A DNA stretch of 64,000 nucleotides from Flavisolibacter tropicus (GCF_001644645.1 NZ_CP011390.1:124001-188000), one strand, 5' to 3'. Counted from the stretch's first letter, positions 33,602 through 42,022 are shown. Made by a program: numbers and translations. Notes: generated by a model from the sequence alone, not told the origin.

Positions 33602-35968
33602 ATGGCAAAATCAAACGGTCAACCAAAAGCAAGAAGTAATGGTACATCTAAAAAGTTTAGTGGCACTATAAAGCTTGATGTTCGGGATTCAAAAGCCGAC
33701 TGGTCCGCCTTTTTAGATAACAAAGCTCCTGAAGGAGCACCCAATGTGCTGGTGATTCTGTATGATGATACCGGCTGCGCTGCCTGGTCGCCCTATGGCG
33801 GCCGTATTAACATGCCCACTATGGACCGGTTAGCTAAAGAAGGATTAACGTATACCCAATGGCACACTACGGCAGTTTGTTCACCAACAAGATCTTGTTT
33901 CTTGACTGGGCGTAATCATCACCAGAATGGATTTGGTTCTATAGCCGAAGCGGCCACTGGATTTCCCGGTTACAATGGCCATATACCAATGGAAAACGGT
34001 ACCGTGGCTACCATTTTGCGCGATGCCGGATGGAGCACTTTCTGGATCGGTAAAAATCACAATGTACCCGTAGATGCGTTTGGAATGGGATCGTCAAAAA
34101 AACGCTGGCCATTGGGGTTAGGTTATGATCGCTTTTATGGTTTTATTGGAGGTGAAACCAACCAGTGGTATCCCGAACTGATCGAGGATAATCACTTTAT
34201 TGATCAACCTTACCTGCCTGAAGAAGGCTATCATTTATCAAAAGACCTTGCCGACAAGGCTATCAGCTTTATCCGTAACTCCAAACAATCCGACCCACAA
34301 AAACCATGGTACATGTGGTATTGCCCTGGCGCCAACCATGCCCCCCACCATGCACCGCAAGAGTATATTGAAAAATACAAAGGCAAATTTGACGACGGTT
34401 ACGAAGCTTATCGCGAATGGGTGCTGAAACGAATGATTGAGAAAGGCATTGTTCCGAAAGATACGCAGCTAACACCCCTCAATCCATTACCTGAAGGCAT
34501 CCTGCCAGAAGGCGATAAAGTAAGGCCTTGGAATACCTTGTCGGCAGACGAAAAGAAATTATTCTGCCGCATGGCGGAAGTATATGCAGCTTTTTCTGAA
34601 TACACTGATGTGCAAATAGGTCGCGTCATTGATTACCTTGAAGAATCAGGGCAGTTGGAGAACACCCTCATTTTTTATTGTGCCGACAACGGCGCTTCTG
34701 GGGAAGGTAGCCCAAACGGATCGGTTAACGAAAACCGTTTCTTCAACGGCTTTCCAGACGATATCAATCAAAACATGGCGATGATTGACAAACTAGGCAG
34801 CCCCGATACCTACAACCATTATCCTACCGGTTGGGCAGTGGCATTCTCTACGCCGTATAAAATGTTTAAACGCTACGGTTCATATGCTGGTGGTACCTGC
34901 GATCCCTTGGTGATCTATTGGCCGAAAGGTATAAGGGCAAAAGGCGAACTGCGGCACCAATATCATCATTGCACCGATATTGTTCCGACCATCCTGGAAT
35001 GTTGCGGTGTACTTATGCCCGACACCATTGACGGCTTAAAGCAAACACCCCTGGCCGGCGTATCTATGCGCTACAGCTTTGATGATGCAGCAGCAGCTAC
35101 CCAAAAAGAAACACAGTATTACGAAATGGCGGGCACACGTGGCATTTGGCATAAAGGCTGGAAAGCCGCTGCCATACATGGTCCTATGCCATCGGACCAA
35201 GGCAATTTTGATAAAGACCAATGGCAACTTTTTAATACGGATGAAGATCGCTCGGAGGCCAAAGACCTGGCGGAACAGTATCCCGAAAAGCTTCAAGAGC
35301 TGATCGACCTCTGGATGGAAGAAGCAAAGAAAAACAATGTACTGCCACTGAACGATTTGAATATTCACCAGCAACATGAAATGGAGTTTCACAAAGAACC
35401 ACTTGCTGGTGGACAGTATACTTATTATCCTGGCACCACTGAAGTGCCGGAGGCAACAGCAGCCCGCACCTTAGGTGTATCCTTTAAAATACTTGCCGAA
35501 GTGGAGTTCACGGAAAAGTCAAAAGGTGTGATTGTTGCCCAAGGTTCGCGTTTTGGCGGTTATACGTTGTTTGTAAAAGACAGTAAGTTGGTATTTGTGT
35601 ACAACTTCCTGGGAATTCCACCTGAACAGCGGCTTTTTACAGATGCGCCGAAATCAGGCAAACACATTGTGGGGATTGAGTTCAACAAAGAATTTGTTAG
35701 CGAAAACCTGGAGGCCTGGGGGCATATGAAGTTGTATGTAGATGATAGAGTAGTGGACGAAGGCAGATTCCGTACCGAGACAGGGCATTATGCCTTGTGT
35801 GGTGAAGGCATGTGCGTAGGCTATGATGGTGGTGATGCTGTAAGCAGTGAATATGGTTCAGGCTTTGCCTTTAGCGAAGGTAATGTGGTCAAGGTCGTTT
35901 TTGACGTTGCCGACGATGTTTATATGGATGTTGAGAAAAAGATGGCTGCAGTCTTTGCTAGAGATTAA
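33602..35968 (+). CDS. Long arylsulfatase with CSPTR active-site motif
   Basis: 788 residues. An N-terminal basic leader without signal-peptide character precedes 'NVLVILYDDTGCAAWSPYGG'; the active site is 'TTAVCSPTRSCFLTGRNHHQ' with Cys93 in the classical C-x-P-x-R form, and 'LIFYCADNGASGEG' completes the metal site. About 180 C-terminal residues after the catalytic fold make an extra beta-rich domain ('SFKILAEVEFTEKSKGVIVA', 'FSEGNVVKVVFDVADDVYMD') typical of the AtsA-like long subgroup. It should act in the cytoplasm after maturation by the neighbouring formylglycine-generating enzyme. The different motif and size from the first sulfatase imply a different substrate. Confidence 0.92.
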   Translation: MAKSNGQPKARSNGTSKKFSGTIKLDVRDSKADWSAFLDNKAPEGAPNVLVILYDDTGCAAWSPYGGRINMPTMDRLAKEGLTYTQWHTTAVCSPTRSCFLTGRNHHQNGFGSIAEAATGFPGYNGHIPMENGTVATILRDAGWSTFWIGKNHNVPVDAFGMGSSKKRWPLGLGYDRFYGFIGGETNQWYPELIEDNHFIDQPYLPEEGYHLSKDLADKAISFIRNSKQSDPQKPWYMWYCPGANHAPHHAPQEYIEKYKGKFDDGYEAYREWVLKRMIEKGIVPKDTQLTPLNPLPEGILPEGDKVRPWNTLSADEKKLFCRMAEVYAAFSEYTDVQIGRVIDYLEESGQLENTLIFYCADNGASGEGSPNGSVNENRFFNGFPDDINQNMAMIDKLGSPDTYNHYPTGWAVAFSTPYKMFKRYGSYAGGTCDPLVIYWPKGIRAKGELRHQYHHCTDIVPTILECCGVLMPDTIDGLKQTPLAGVSMRYSFDDAAAATQKETQYYEMAGTRGIWHKGWKAAAIHGPMPSDQGNFDKDQWQLFNTDEDRSEAKDLAEQYPEKLQELIDLWMEEAKKNNVLPLNDLNIHQQHEMEFHKEPLAGGQYTYYPGTTEVPEATAARTLGVSFKILAEVEFTEKSKGVIVAQGSRFGGYTLFVKDSKLVFVYNFLGIPPEQRLFTDAPKSGKHIVGIEFNKEFVSENLEAWGHMKLYVDDRVVDEGRFRTETGHYALCGEGMCVGYDGGDAVSSEYGSGFAFSEGNVVKVVFDVADDVYMDVEKKMAAVFARD

Positions 35969-36187
35969 GGAAGGATTGCGCACAGAGCCACAGAGGAAAG
36001 GAGAAGAATAACGAACAAGGAATGATGAATGAAGAAGTAGGGAAAAATCAATAATCAATTTTCAAGGTACAAGGAAGTAAGAATAATGAGGAATGAAAGA
36101 GAATTTGTGTCTAAGCGGGGTCTTTACTGTCTAGCCTTTGAGCGAGGCGAGACTTATCTACAATTAAAACTAAAATAGGAGGGTAAA
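35969..36187. repeat. Purine-rich dispersed repeat and 34-base direct repeat copy A
   Basis: The words CACAGAGCCACAGAGGAAA and GAACAAGGAATGATGAATG (about 35983-36037) also occur, altered, at 39317-39352 and 50815-50881. At 36107-36140, GTGTCTAAGCGGGGTCTT and its extension are repeated at 36673-36706 on the other side of the next gene. Confidence 0.6.
36177..36183 (+). promoter_or_regulatory. Strong Shine-Dalgarno sequence
   Basis: AGGAGGG stands 4 bases before the ATG at 36188. Such sites are rare in Bacteroidota, and most genes in this window lack one, so it fixes the start and is itself unusual. Confidence 0.65.
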
Positions 36188-36664
36188 ATGAAGAAGATTT
36201 TGTTAGTTACAATCATTAGCCTCTTGGCAGCACCCTTATCAATGCTTCACGCACAGGATGATATTCAGAAAGTACAAGAAGCATGGGGGAAAGATAAGAA
36301 AGAACTGGTGCGAATTGGGATGGATCTATCAAGTGCCGATTCAGCAAAGTTTTGGCCGTTGTATGACAAATATGAAACGGAAAGGCGAAAGATCAGCAGG
36401 GAATGGATATTGGCCCTTGGCGATTACGCAGATAATTATACCAGCATGACAAATGCAAAAGCTGATGAATTGATAAATAAGCTTTTTAAAGTTGATGCAG
36501 GTATTTCAAAATTACTGCAGCAGTACTATGGCAAGGTCAAATCAGCACTCAATGCCATGCAGGCTGCCAAGTTTGTTCATATAGAAAGTTATATAAACAC
36601 GACGATCCGGTCAAAGATGCAGGAGTCGCTGCCATTAATTGGGGAAAAGATGAAAACACTTTAA
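36188..36664 (+). CDS. Secreted helical protein, Spy/CpxP-like in form
   Basis: 158 residues with a signal peptide (about 1-22, ending 'LHAQ'). The mature part is nearly all amphipathic helix, rich in Lys, Glu and Ala ('DIQKVQEAWGKDKKELV', 'WPLYDKYETERRKISREW', 'LQQYYGKVKSALNAMQ'). Size and style resemble periplasmic Spy/CpxP-like helpers, but the LTxxQ motifs of that family are absent, so the comparison is structural only. The gene is bracketed by a direct repeat (36107-36140 and 36673-36706) and has a strong Shine-Dalgarno sequence. Both features suggest a separately acquired unit. Confidence 0.78.
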   Translation: MKKILLVTIISLLAAPLSMLHAQDDIQKVQEAWGKDKKELVRIGMDLSSADSAKFWPLYDKYETERRKISREWILALGDYADNYTSMTNAKADELINKLFKVDAGISKLLQQYYGKVKSALNAMQAAKFVHIESYINTTIRSKMQESLPLIGEKMKTL

Positions 36665-36981
36665 ATATTTTGGTGTCTAAGCGGGGTCTTCTCTGTTAAG
36701 CCTTTGGGAAACTCCGCTTGTGCTTCTAATCTGCCCTGCCGAGGTATGTCAGATAGACATCTTTATTGCCTTCCCTATTTCCAACCTTTGCCTAACGCTA
36801 TACCTTATACGCTATTGCCTACCTCAATAAATATAAAAGCGTTAGAATCGCATTCGCATTTCGATATTCCTATTTCGGATTTGTACTTTGGAATTTGTGC
36901 TTTGGAATTTGGATTTTGAAATTTGGCCCTTTAACTTTTACATTCCATTGTTGCATCCAAGAAGAGTATAATCGTTCATGC
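36665..36981. repeat. Repeat-filled spacer, dispersed repeat copy 1
   Basis: No gene is seen. 36673-36706 is copy B of the direct repeat flanking the previous gene. 36786-36920, from CTTTGCCTAACGCT to the TTTGTACTTTG/GGAATTTG words, has a diverged second copy at 39530-39665. The end of the tract is a degenerate series of TTTGGAATTTG-type words. Confidence 0.65.
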
Positions 36982-38166
36982 ATGCGTAGTGCCTTACTTA
37001 TTTTCATTATCAGTTTTTTCGCCGTGGCCCTGGGTGCCATGGATTCTGTAATGTCCGCAGCTTATTTGCCCGAAATTCTCCAATCAATGAATTACAGTGC
37101 CAGTAATCCTGAATCATCGATGGCGGCCTCCTGGATCAATTTTTCTTTTTTGGCGGGCGGAACTATTGGAGGTATCGTGATGGGATTTTTGGCAGACCGT
37201 ATTGGGCGACGAATCACATTAACATTGGCATTGTTATTTTATGGAGCCGGCAGTGGGTTGGGAGTGCTGGTTACCGAGTGGCCAATGATGGCACTCACCC
37301 GCTTTTTGGTTGGCATTGGCGTTGGAACGGCACTGGTGTTGTCGGCCGTGGTCGTTTCTGAAACCTGGCCCTCGCGAACAAAGGCCGTAGCGCTTGGGAT
37401 CCTTGCGGTAGCCTATCCTGTAGGTATCATCGCCTCGGGTGCTATCACTTCATCAATTGCTGATTGGCAAACCGCATTTCTTATTGGGGCTATTCCCGTC
37501 ATCCTCGCCATTCCCGTTTTTATACTGGTAAAAGAAACATACAAAGCCCCGGAAAAGAGATCTTCTATTGATAAACGTGCGCGTCGGAATATTGCATTTG
37601 GTATTGTAGTATACGGTACGATGTTGATTGGTTTATGGTCCACTTTTCTTTGGTTACCAACGTGGGTACAAACGCTGATCGGAGACAACGCCCAGGCCGG
37701 CATAGCCAAACGCGGCATGGCAGTAGCCCTGTTAGGTATGGGCGGACTGATAGGCAGCATTATTTCGGGATGGATGGCAAACCGCTGGGGGCCGAAGACC
37801 ATGCAAGGCATATGCTTCATTCTCTGCTTCATTTTATCGGTTGCCATGTTCCTTTTGATCAAAAAGTTCTCCGACTTGGTACTGGTTGGTAGTGCTTTGT
37901 TAGGGTTGCTGTTCGGCATCAGCCAGGGTGTATTGAATTCTTTTATACCTCAGTTATTCACTGAGAATATACGGTCAGGCGCTACGGGACTTTGTTTTCA
38001 TGTCGGCCGCGGCTTTACGGCAATCGCCGTATTTTTTGTAGGAGTGCTGGCTATGAAGTTAGGAGGTTATGGTCGTGCCATTTCTATTTTTTCAGTAGTT
38101 TACATTATCGGCTTCATCGCATTAAGCCTGATGAAAAAGACAGGAGGAAAATATGCCTCACATTAA
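36982..38166 (+). CDS. MFS transporter
   Basis: Starting at the Met at 36982 gives 394 residues with twelve predicted membrane helices; an upstream ATG would add 29 residues read from repeat sequence. The MFS loop 2-3 signature is 'GFLADRIGRRITLTL', with a second-half counterpart 'GWMANRWGPKTMQG'. 'VGVGTALVLSAVVVSETWP' and 'LVKETYKAPEKR' mark the ends of the first half, as in aromatic-acid/sugar-acid type carriers. Its place between sulfatases and AhpD-like genes suggests import of the substrate or export of a product. The last codons overlap the next gene by 14 bases. Confidence 0.88.
   Translation: MRSALLIFIISFFAVALGAMDSVMSAAYLPEILQSMNYSASNPESSMAASWINFSFLAGGTIGGIVMGFLADRIGRRITLTLALLFYGAGSGLGVLVTEWPMMALTRFLVGIGVGTALVLSAVVVSETWPSRTKAVALGILAVAYPVGIIASGAITSSIADWQTAFLIGAIPVILAIPVFILVKETYKAPEKRSSIDKRARRNIAFGIVVYGTMLIGLWSTFLWLPTWVQTLIGDNAQAGIAKRGMAVALLGMGGLIGSIISGWMANRWGPKTMQGICFILCFILSVAMFLLIKKFSDLVLVGSALLGLLFGISQGVLNSFIPQLFTENIRSGATGLCFHVGRGFTAIAVFFVGVLAMKLGGYGRAISIFSVVYIIGFIALSLMKKTGGKYASH
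38142..38147 (+). promoter_or_regulatory. Strong Shine-Dalgarno inside the MFS gene end
   Basis: AGGAGG lies 5 bases before the ATG at 38153 and within the last codons of the MFS gene. It makes the overlapping start credible. Confidence 0.65.
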
Positions 38167-38683
38167 TCTTCGCACAGACCTATTTGGCATCACAAGTTTG
38201 CTCGACTATCGAAAGGAGGTAGCTAAGCCGCTTTGCGAATTGACGCAACTATTGTTGAGAGGCGAGTCTACGTTGTCTGAAGCCGAAAGGGAAATGATCG
38301 CCGCTCATGTATCCTACCTGAATGAATGTAAATTCTGCAGCTCGGCACATCATGCAGCCGCATGTGTTTTGCCGGGAGGTGACAAACCTGCCACCGGAAA
38401 GATGAAGAGCTTACTGGCAATAGCTGAAAAAGTTCAGCTTGGCGGTAATCATGTTCACCAGGAGCAGGTGGATGAAGCCAGGCAACAGGGGGCTACCGAT
38501 AGAGAGATCCACGACACGGTTTTGATTGCGGCCCTTTTCTGTTTGTATAACCGGTATGTTGATGGTTTAGCAACCGTGGCGCCGGCCGATCCCAATTTTT
38601 ACGCTGCATTGGCAAAACGGATCACTACAAGAGGCTATCGAATGCCCGAAGATGGATATCATGCTTTAACGGTCAATAAATAA
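38153..38683 (+). CDS. AhpD/carboxymuconolactone-decarboxylase-like protein, copy 1
   Basis: 176 residues. The helical core contains 'AEREMIAAHVSYLNECKFC', with the redox pair Cys59-x-x-Cys62 and His66, as in AhpD-like peroxidase-related proteins. 'DREIHDTVLIAALFCLYNRY' is the second conserved block. Members reduce peroxides or carry out related thiol chemistry, usually as cytosolic oligomers. It starts inside the MFS gene and is followed 12 bases later by a paralog with the same cysteine positions; the two may form a hetero-oligomer. The reaction in this locus is unknown. Confidence 0.86.
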   Translation: MPHINLRTDLFGITSLLDYRKEVAKPLCELTQLLLRGESTLSEAEREMIAAHVSYLNECKFCSSAHHAAACVLPGGDKPATGKMKSLLAIAEKVQLGGNHVHQEQVDEARQQGATDREIHDTVLIAALFCLYNRYVDGLATVAPADPNFYAALAKRITTRGYRMPEDGYHALTVNK

Positions 38684-38695
38684 TAATGATAGATT

Positions 38696-39247
38696 ATGCC
38701 ATACATAACTACTCCTGATGATGTTCCCGGCATCCGGGGATTAATGAATTTCAGGCCCGATGCCGCACTGGCCTTGAATCAGCTGGTTCAGGCATTATTG
38801 GTTGATGATGCTTCAATGACAAGAGGCGAACGCGAACTGATCGCCACTTTTGTATCAAGCAGGAACGAATGTACATTCTGTATGCGTTCACACGGCGCCA
38901 TAGCGGCACACTTACCAGGTTGTAATGAACAAACGGTGAAAGCTGTTTGGGCCGACTATAACACGGCCCCCGTAAGCGACAAAATGAAGGCCTTGTTAAG
39001 GGTTGCCGACAAAGTGCGCATCAATGGCAACCAGGTTACATTGGATGACATCAACAATGCACGCGCTCAAGGAGCCAATGATATGGATATTCATGATACG
39101 GTGCTGATTGCTGGTGCTTTCTGTATGTTCAACCGCTATGTGGATGGACTTGGTGCTACTACTCCTGATGATCCGGCCTTTTACAATCTTGTGGCGGAGC
39201 AAAGAGCGAAGGAAGGCTATCTAACCAAATCGGTATTGATGAAGTAA
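38696..39247 (+). CDS. AhpD/carboxymuconolactone-decarboxylase-like protein, copy 2
   Basis: 183 residues and co-linear with the preceding protein. 'GERELIATFVSSRNECTFC' places the pair at Cys59 and Cys62 with His66, and 'DMDIHDTVLIAGAFCMFNRY' repeats the second block. The rest has diverged substantially, for example 'MNFRPDAALALNQLVQALLV' against 'LDYRKEVAKPLCELTQLLLR'. A tandem pair with unchanged catalytic positions argues that both are active. No Shine-Dalgarno is seen for this copy, so it may depend on read-through from the one before. A long repeat-filled spacer follows. Confidence 0.86.
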   Translation: MPYITTPDDVPGIRGLMNFRPDAALALNQLVQALLVDDASMTRGERELIATFVSSRNECTFCMRSHGAIAAHLPGCNEQTVKAVWADYNTAPVSDKMKALLRVADKVRINGNQVTLDDINNARAQGANDMDIHDTVLIAGAFCMFNRYVDGLGATTPDDPAFYNLVAEQRAKEGYLTKSVLMK

Positions 39248-39960
39248 TGTCACAGGCGACTTCGTTGTCCGGGCAAGCCTTTGAGAGCAGTGAGGCCTCG
39301 CTTAGACCTAAAAGAATATCGAACAAGGAACAAGGAATAATGAATGAAGAAGGAAAAGAGGATTAGCTGAAGGAAACTAAGAGAATGAAAGAGGAGAAGG
39401 AGGAAAGGAGAATATTGAACAAGGAACAAGGGAGGAAAGGCTGCGAGCAAGGAAAGGGAATCAGGAGGTATTGGAATAGATGTTTAAACGCGATAAGGCC
39501 TGACAAGGTAGACCGCGCTTAAAACTAGTCTTTGCCTAACGCTGAACTTTATACGCAGATGCCTGATTTAATAAGTAAAGTTGGATTAGGATCTCATTCT
39601 TATTTCCTTATTCGCATTTCCATTTTCCTATTTCAGATTTGTACTTTGTATTTTGGAATTTGTTTTTCCTTTTCGTATTTCCAATCATTCCACTGCCAAC
39701 ACCTTTGACGCTACAGCTTTAGGCGTAGGTTCAATCTCTCCTGTAAAACCCAGTTTTCCGTACTCTACTGTCTCAGAAAGTAACAGACCGTATGGAGCTA
39801 GAGAGAGCTCTTCCTTTTCCGGTTTTCTGCTTTATGCAGGAATGCTCGTTTTTATGACCATAAGGAGAAAATACGGCTTCAGAAGTGTCTTTCTATATGA
39901 AGTATTTAGTAAGCTGAACACTTATTCCGCATCATTCTGGCCTACAGGGAACATGATAAA
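39248..39960. repeat. Repeat-filled spacer, dispersed repeat copy 2
   Basis: No convincing gene. 39263-39300 holds a degenerate inverted copy of the repeat seen at 36107 (CTCGCTTAGACC). 39317-39440 is purine-rich, with GAACAAGGAACAAGGAATAATG words. 39530-39665 is the diverged copy of 36786-36920. The remaining part, about 39700-39960, shows an open frame with poor codon character that I leave unannotated. Confidence 0.6.
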
Positions 39961-40365
39961 ATGAACCGGGTAATGATTGAAGAAAGAGATACAGCTCCTG
40001 TAACCTTAAGTAATACTGACCTTGCTTTTGAGCGAACGGTAATGGCAGAGAACCGCACCTTAATGGCCTGGATCCGGACAGCTATCTCAATGATCTCATT
40101 TGGATTTACCATTTATAAGTTTTTCCATGAGATCAGTCAATCGGCAGTTATAACAAACCGACTCTTTACGCCAAGAAAAGTAGGGATGATCATGATTGCG
40201 CTTGGCCTTCTGGCGCTATTGTGGGGATTATTAGAACACAGAGCAACGATCAGTAAACTGAAGAAAAGTTACCCGGGTATCGAACGATCCAGAACAGGCT
40301 GGCTGGCCATTTTGGTTTTATTATTTGGCTTTGCCTTGTTTTTGGGTGCTTTTTTCAGGCAGTAG
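39961..40365 (+). CDS. DUF202 (YidH-like) membrane protein
   Basis: 134 residues with three predicted membrane helices. The family opening is 'LAFERTVMAENRTLMAWIRT', which already contains three copies of a seven-residue unit [L/M]-[A/S]-x-x-R-T-x; then 'SMISFGFTIYKFF' and two C-terminal helices ('MIMIALGLLALLWGLLE', 'LAILVLLFGFALFLGAFF'). DUF202 proteins are inner-membrane proteins of unknown function. A paralog with an expanded version of the same repeat lies at 42962. The heptanucleotide tract begins within 10 bases of its stop codon. Confidence 0.9.
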   Translation: MNRVMIEERDTAPVTLSNTDLAFERTVMAENRTLMAWIRTAISMISFGFTIYKFFHEISQSAVITNRLFTPRKVGMIMIALGLLALLWGLLEHRATISKLKKSYPGIERSRTGWLAILVLLFGFALFLGAFFRQ

Positions 40366-40370
40366 GCATG

Positions 40371-40468
40371 GTGAGTGGTGAGAATGAGTAATGAGTGATG
40401 AGTGATGAGTGATGAGTGGTGAGTAATGAGTATAGGGTGATGAGTAATGAGAGATGAGTGATGAGTAC
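40371..40468. repeat. Heptanucleotide GAGTGAT tandem repeat
   Basis: About fourteen degenerate units of GAGTGAT (variants GAGTAAT, GAGTGGT, GAGAGAT) fill the spacer between the DUF202 and third DUF1254 genes. A related GTGAGTG-type tract occurs near 51143-51172. Confidence 0.85.
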
Positions 40469-40506
40469 AAATGAAAACTGAATGTCTACTAACAAACAAT
40501 AAAAAC

Positions 40507-41508
40507 ATGGAGACACCAACAAAATCCATAATAAAACCTGGTTTATCAAAAGACTCGATTCGGGTTACGCCAGATAATTTTATAAGGGCTGAATCGGATA
40601 TGTATTTTGCTACTTCGGCTATCAATGAAAATGCTCTTGGTAAGTTTAACCATCGCCGTGAGTTGTTTTCAGTCGATAATCAAACTGTTGTTCGTGGCAA
40701 TCGGGATACACTGTATTCTTCTGGCGTATTTGATCTGGATGCAGGGCCTGTAACTATTACACTGCCAGATGCTGGCAAACGATTTATGTCGTTAATGGTG
40801 CTCAATGAAGATCACTATGTGATTGATGTAAAATATGGCGCAGGTAGTTACACCTTCTCAAAGGAACAGGCTGGTACCCGATATATATTAATTGCAGTCC
40901 GCACATTGGTAGATCCAAACAATGCTTCTGATATCAAAGAAGTGTATGGCTTACAGGATGCGATCAAGGTCAGTCAGCCCGGAGGACCGGGAAAGTTTGA
41001 AGTGCCTACGTGGGACATGGAAAGCCAGAAGGAAGTAAGGGATGCATTAACAAAGTTGGGTGAGACGATGCCTGACTTTACAAAGGCATTTGGCAAAAAA
41101 GAGGAGGTGGACCCGGTTAAGCACCTGATAGGTACAGCAACAGGGTGGGGTGGTAATCCCGACAAAGACGCCCGGTATTTAAACGTGACACCAGATGCAA
41201 ATGATGGAAAAACCATTTACAAACTCACTGTTAAGGATGTTCCTGTAGATGCCTTCTGGTCTGTTACTGTTTACAATGCCCAAGGTTATTTTGAAAAGAA
41301 TAAGCAGAACGCTTATTCTATAAACAATATCACGGCAAAAAAAGAGACCGACGGGTCTGTGATCATTCAATTTGGCGGTTGCGATGGAAGAGTGGCTAAT
41401 TGTTTACCCATTACACCCGGTTGGAATTATACGGTGCGTTTGTACAGGCCACGCAAGGAGATATTGGAAGGAAAATGGACGTTTCCAGAACCTCAGATCC
41501 TGACCTAA
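40507..41508 (+). CDS. DUF1254/DUF1214 protein, third copy
   Basis: The Met at 40507 gives 333 residues; a start at 40471 would read out of the GAGTGAT repeat edge and adds only an odd leader. 'NRDTLYSSGVFDLDAGPVTI' is the DUF1254 core and 'VDAFWSVTVYNAQGYFEKNK' with 'TDGSVIIQFGGCDGRVANCL' is DUF1214. It is shorter than the two copies at 30656 and 32235. A charged linker near residues 185-215 ('LGETMPDFTKAFGKKEEVDP') separates the domains. No signal peptide is present. Three divergent members of this family within 11 kb imply distinct roles in one pathway, none of which is established. Confidence 0.86.
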   Translation: METPTKSIIKPGLSKDSIRVTPDNFIRAESDMYFATSAINENALGKFNHRRELFSVDNQTVVRGNRDTLYSSGVFDLDAGPVTITLPDAGKRFMSLMVLNEDHYVIDVKYGAGSYTFSKEQAGTRYILIAVRTLVDPNNASDIKEVYGLQDAIKVSQPGGPGKFEVPTWDMESQKEVRDALTKLGETMPDFTKAFGKKEEVDPVKHLIGTATGWGGNPDKDARYLNVTPDANDGKTIYKLTVKDVPVDAFWSVTVYNAQGYFEKNKQNAYSINNITAKKETDGSVIIQFGGCDGRVANCLPITPGWNYTVRLYRPRKEILEGKWTFPEPQILT

Positions 41509-41635
41509 AGATGATGAACTGCTGGGTAAATGGAATGTTATGTTATCCAATAAGACTTTGTTGAACAACCAGGAAGAAAGTCGAATATACATAGGGAGTT
41601 AAATAAACTTAACCTGGAGAAATTGACCATGCAAG

Positions 41636-42022
41636 ATGAATGAAATGATTGAACAATTCAGAGCAGGCCTGGACCTGTGGGGCGAATTAATTGAAGTGTT
41701 GCTTAATGCCATTTCATTGTTCTGTATTGTTGCCGGTGTTGTCATTGCATTGGTAAGAAGTATCCAGGAAAGACTGCGTTCGCCAGGTTTGCACCCTATG
41801 CATACCAACTTCAGGATGTTATTTGGCGGATGGTTGGTTGTAGCTTTGGAGTTTCAATTGGCTGCCGATATCGTAGGGACTATTATTTCGCCAACTACAC
41901 AGCACTTGGTTGAGCTTGGGGCCATTGCTTTAATTCGAACCTTTTTAAATTATTTCCTGAATAAAGAACTTTTGGAAGAAAGAGAATTGTCTAGAAGCCG
42001 TATGGAGAAGAAGCTTGTTTAA
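41636..42022 (+). CDS. DUF1622 membrane protein
   Basis: 128 residues with three hydrophobic segments: 'LLNAISLFCIVAGVVIAL', 'MLFGGWLVVALEFQLAADI' and 'LGAIALIRTFLNYFLN'. The block 'LFGGWLVVALEFQLAADIVG' followed by 'RTFLNYFLNKELLEE' is the DUF1622 signature. These are small inner-membrane proteins without a known job, often found near DUF202 genes. The gene precedes the pentapeptide-repeat membrane protein by 62 bases, and the two probably share a transcript. Confidence 0.88.
   Translation: MNEMIEQFRAGLDLWGELIEVLLNAISLFCIVAGVVIALVRSIQERLRSPGLHPMHTNFRMLFGGWLVVALEFQLAADIVGTIISPTTQHLVELGAIALIRTFLNYFLNKELLEERELSRSRMEKKLV

Noticed and set aside
37413..37919. 168-codon minus-strand frame inside the MFS gene
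   Set aside because: Shadow of a hydrophobic-codon-rich gene; no start context or domain.
39653..39964. Open frame of 103 codons in the spacer before the DUF202 gene
   Set aside because: It begins inside a dispersed repeat, has no recognisable domain or leader, and its codon choice does not resemble neighbouring genes.
40371..40468. CRISPR array
   Set aside because: Units are contiguous seven-base repeats without spacers, and no cas gene is present.
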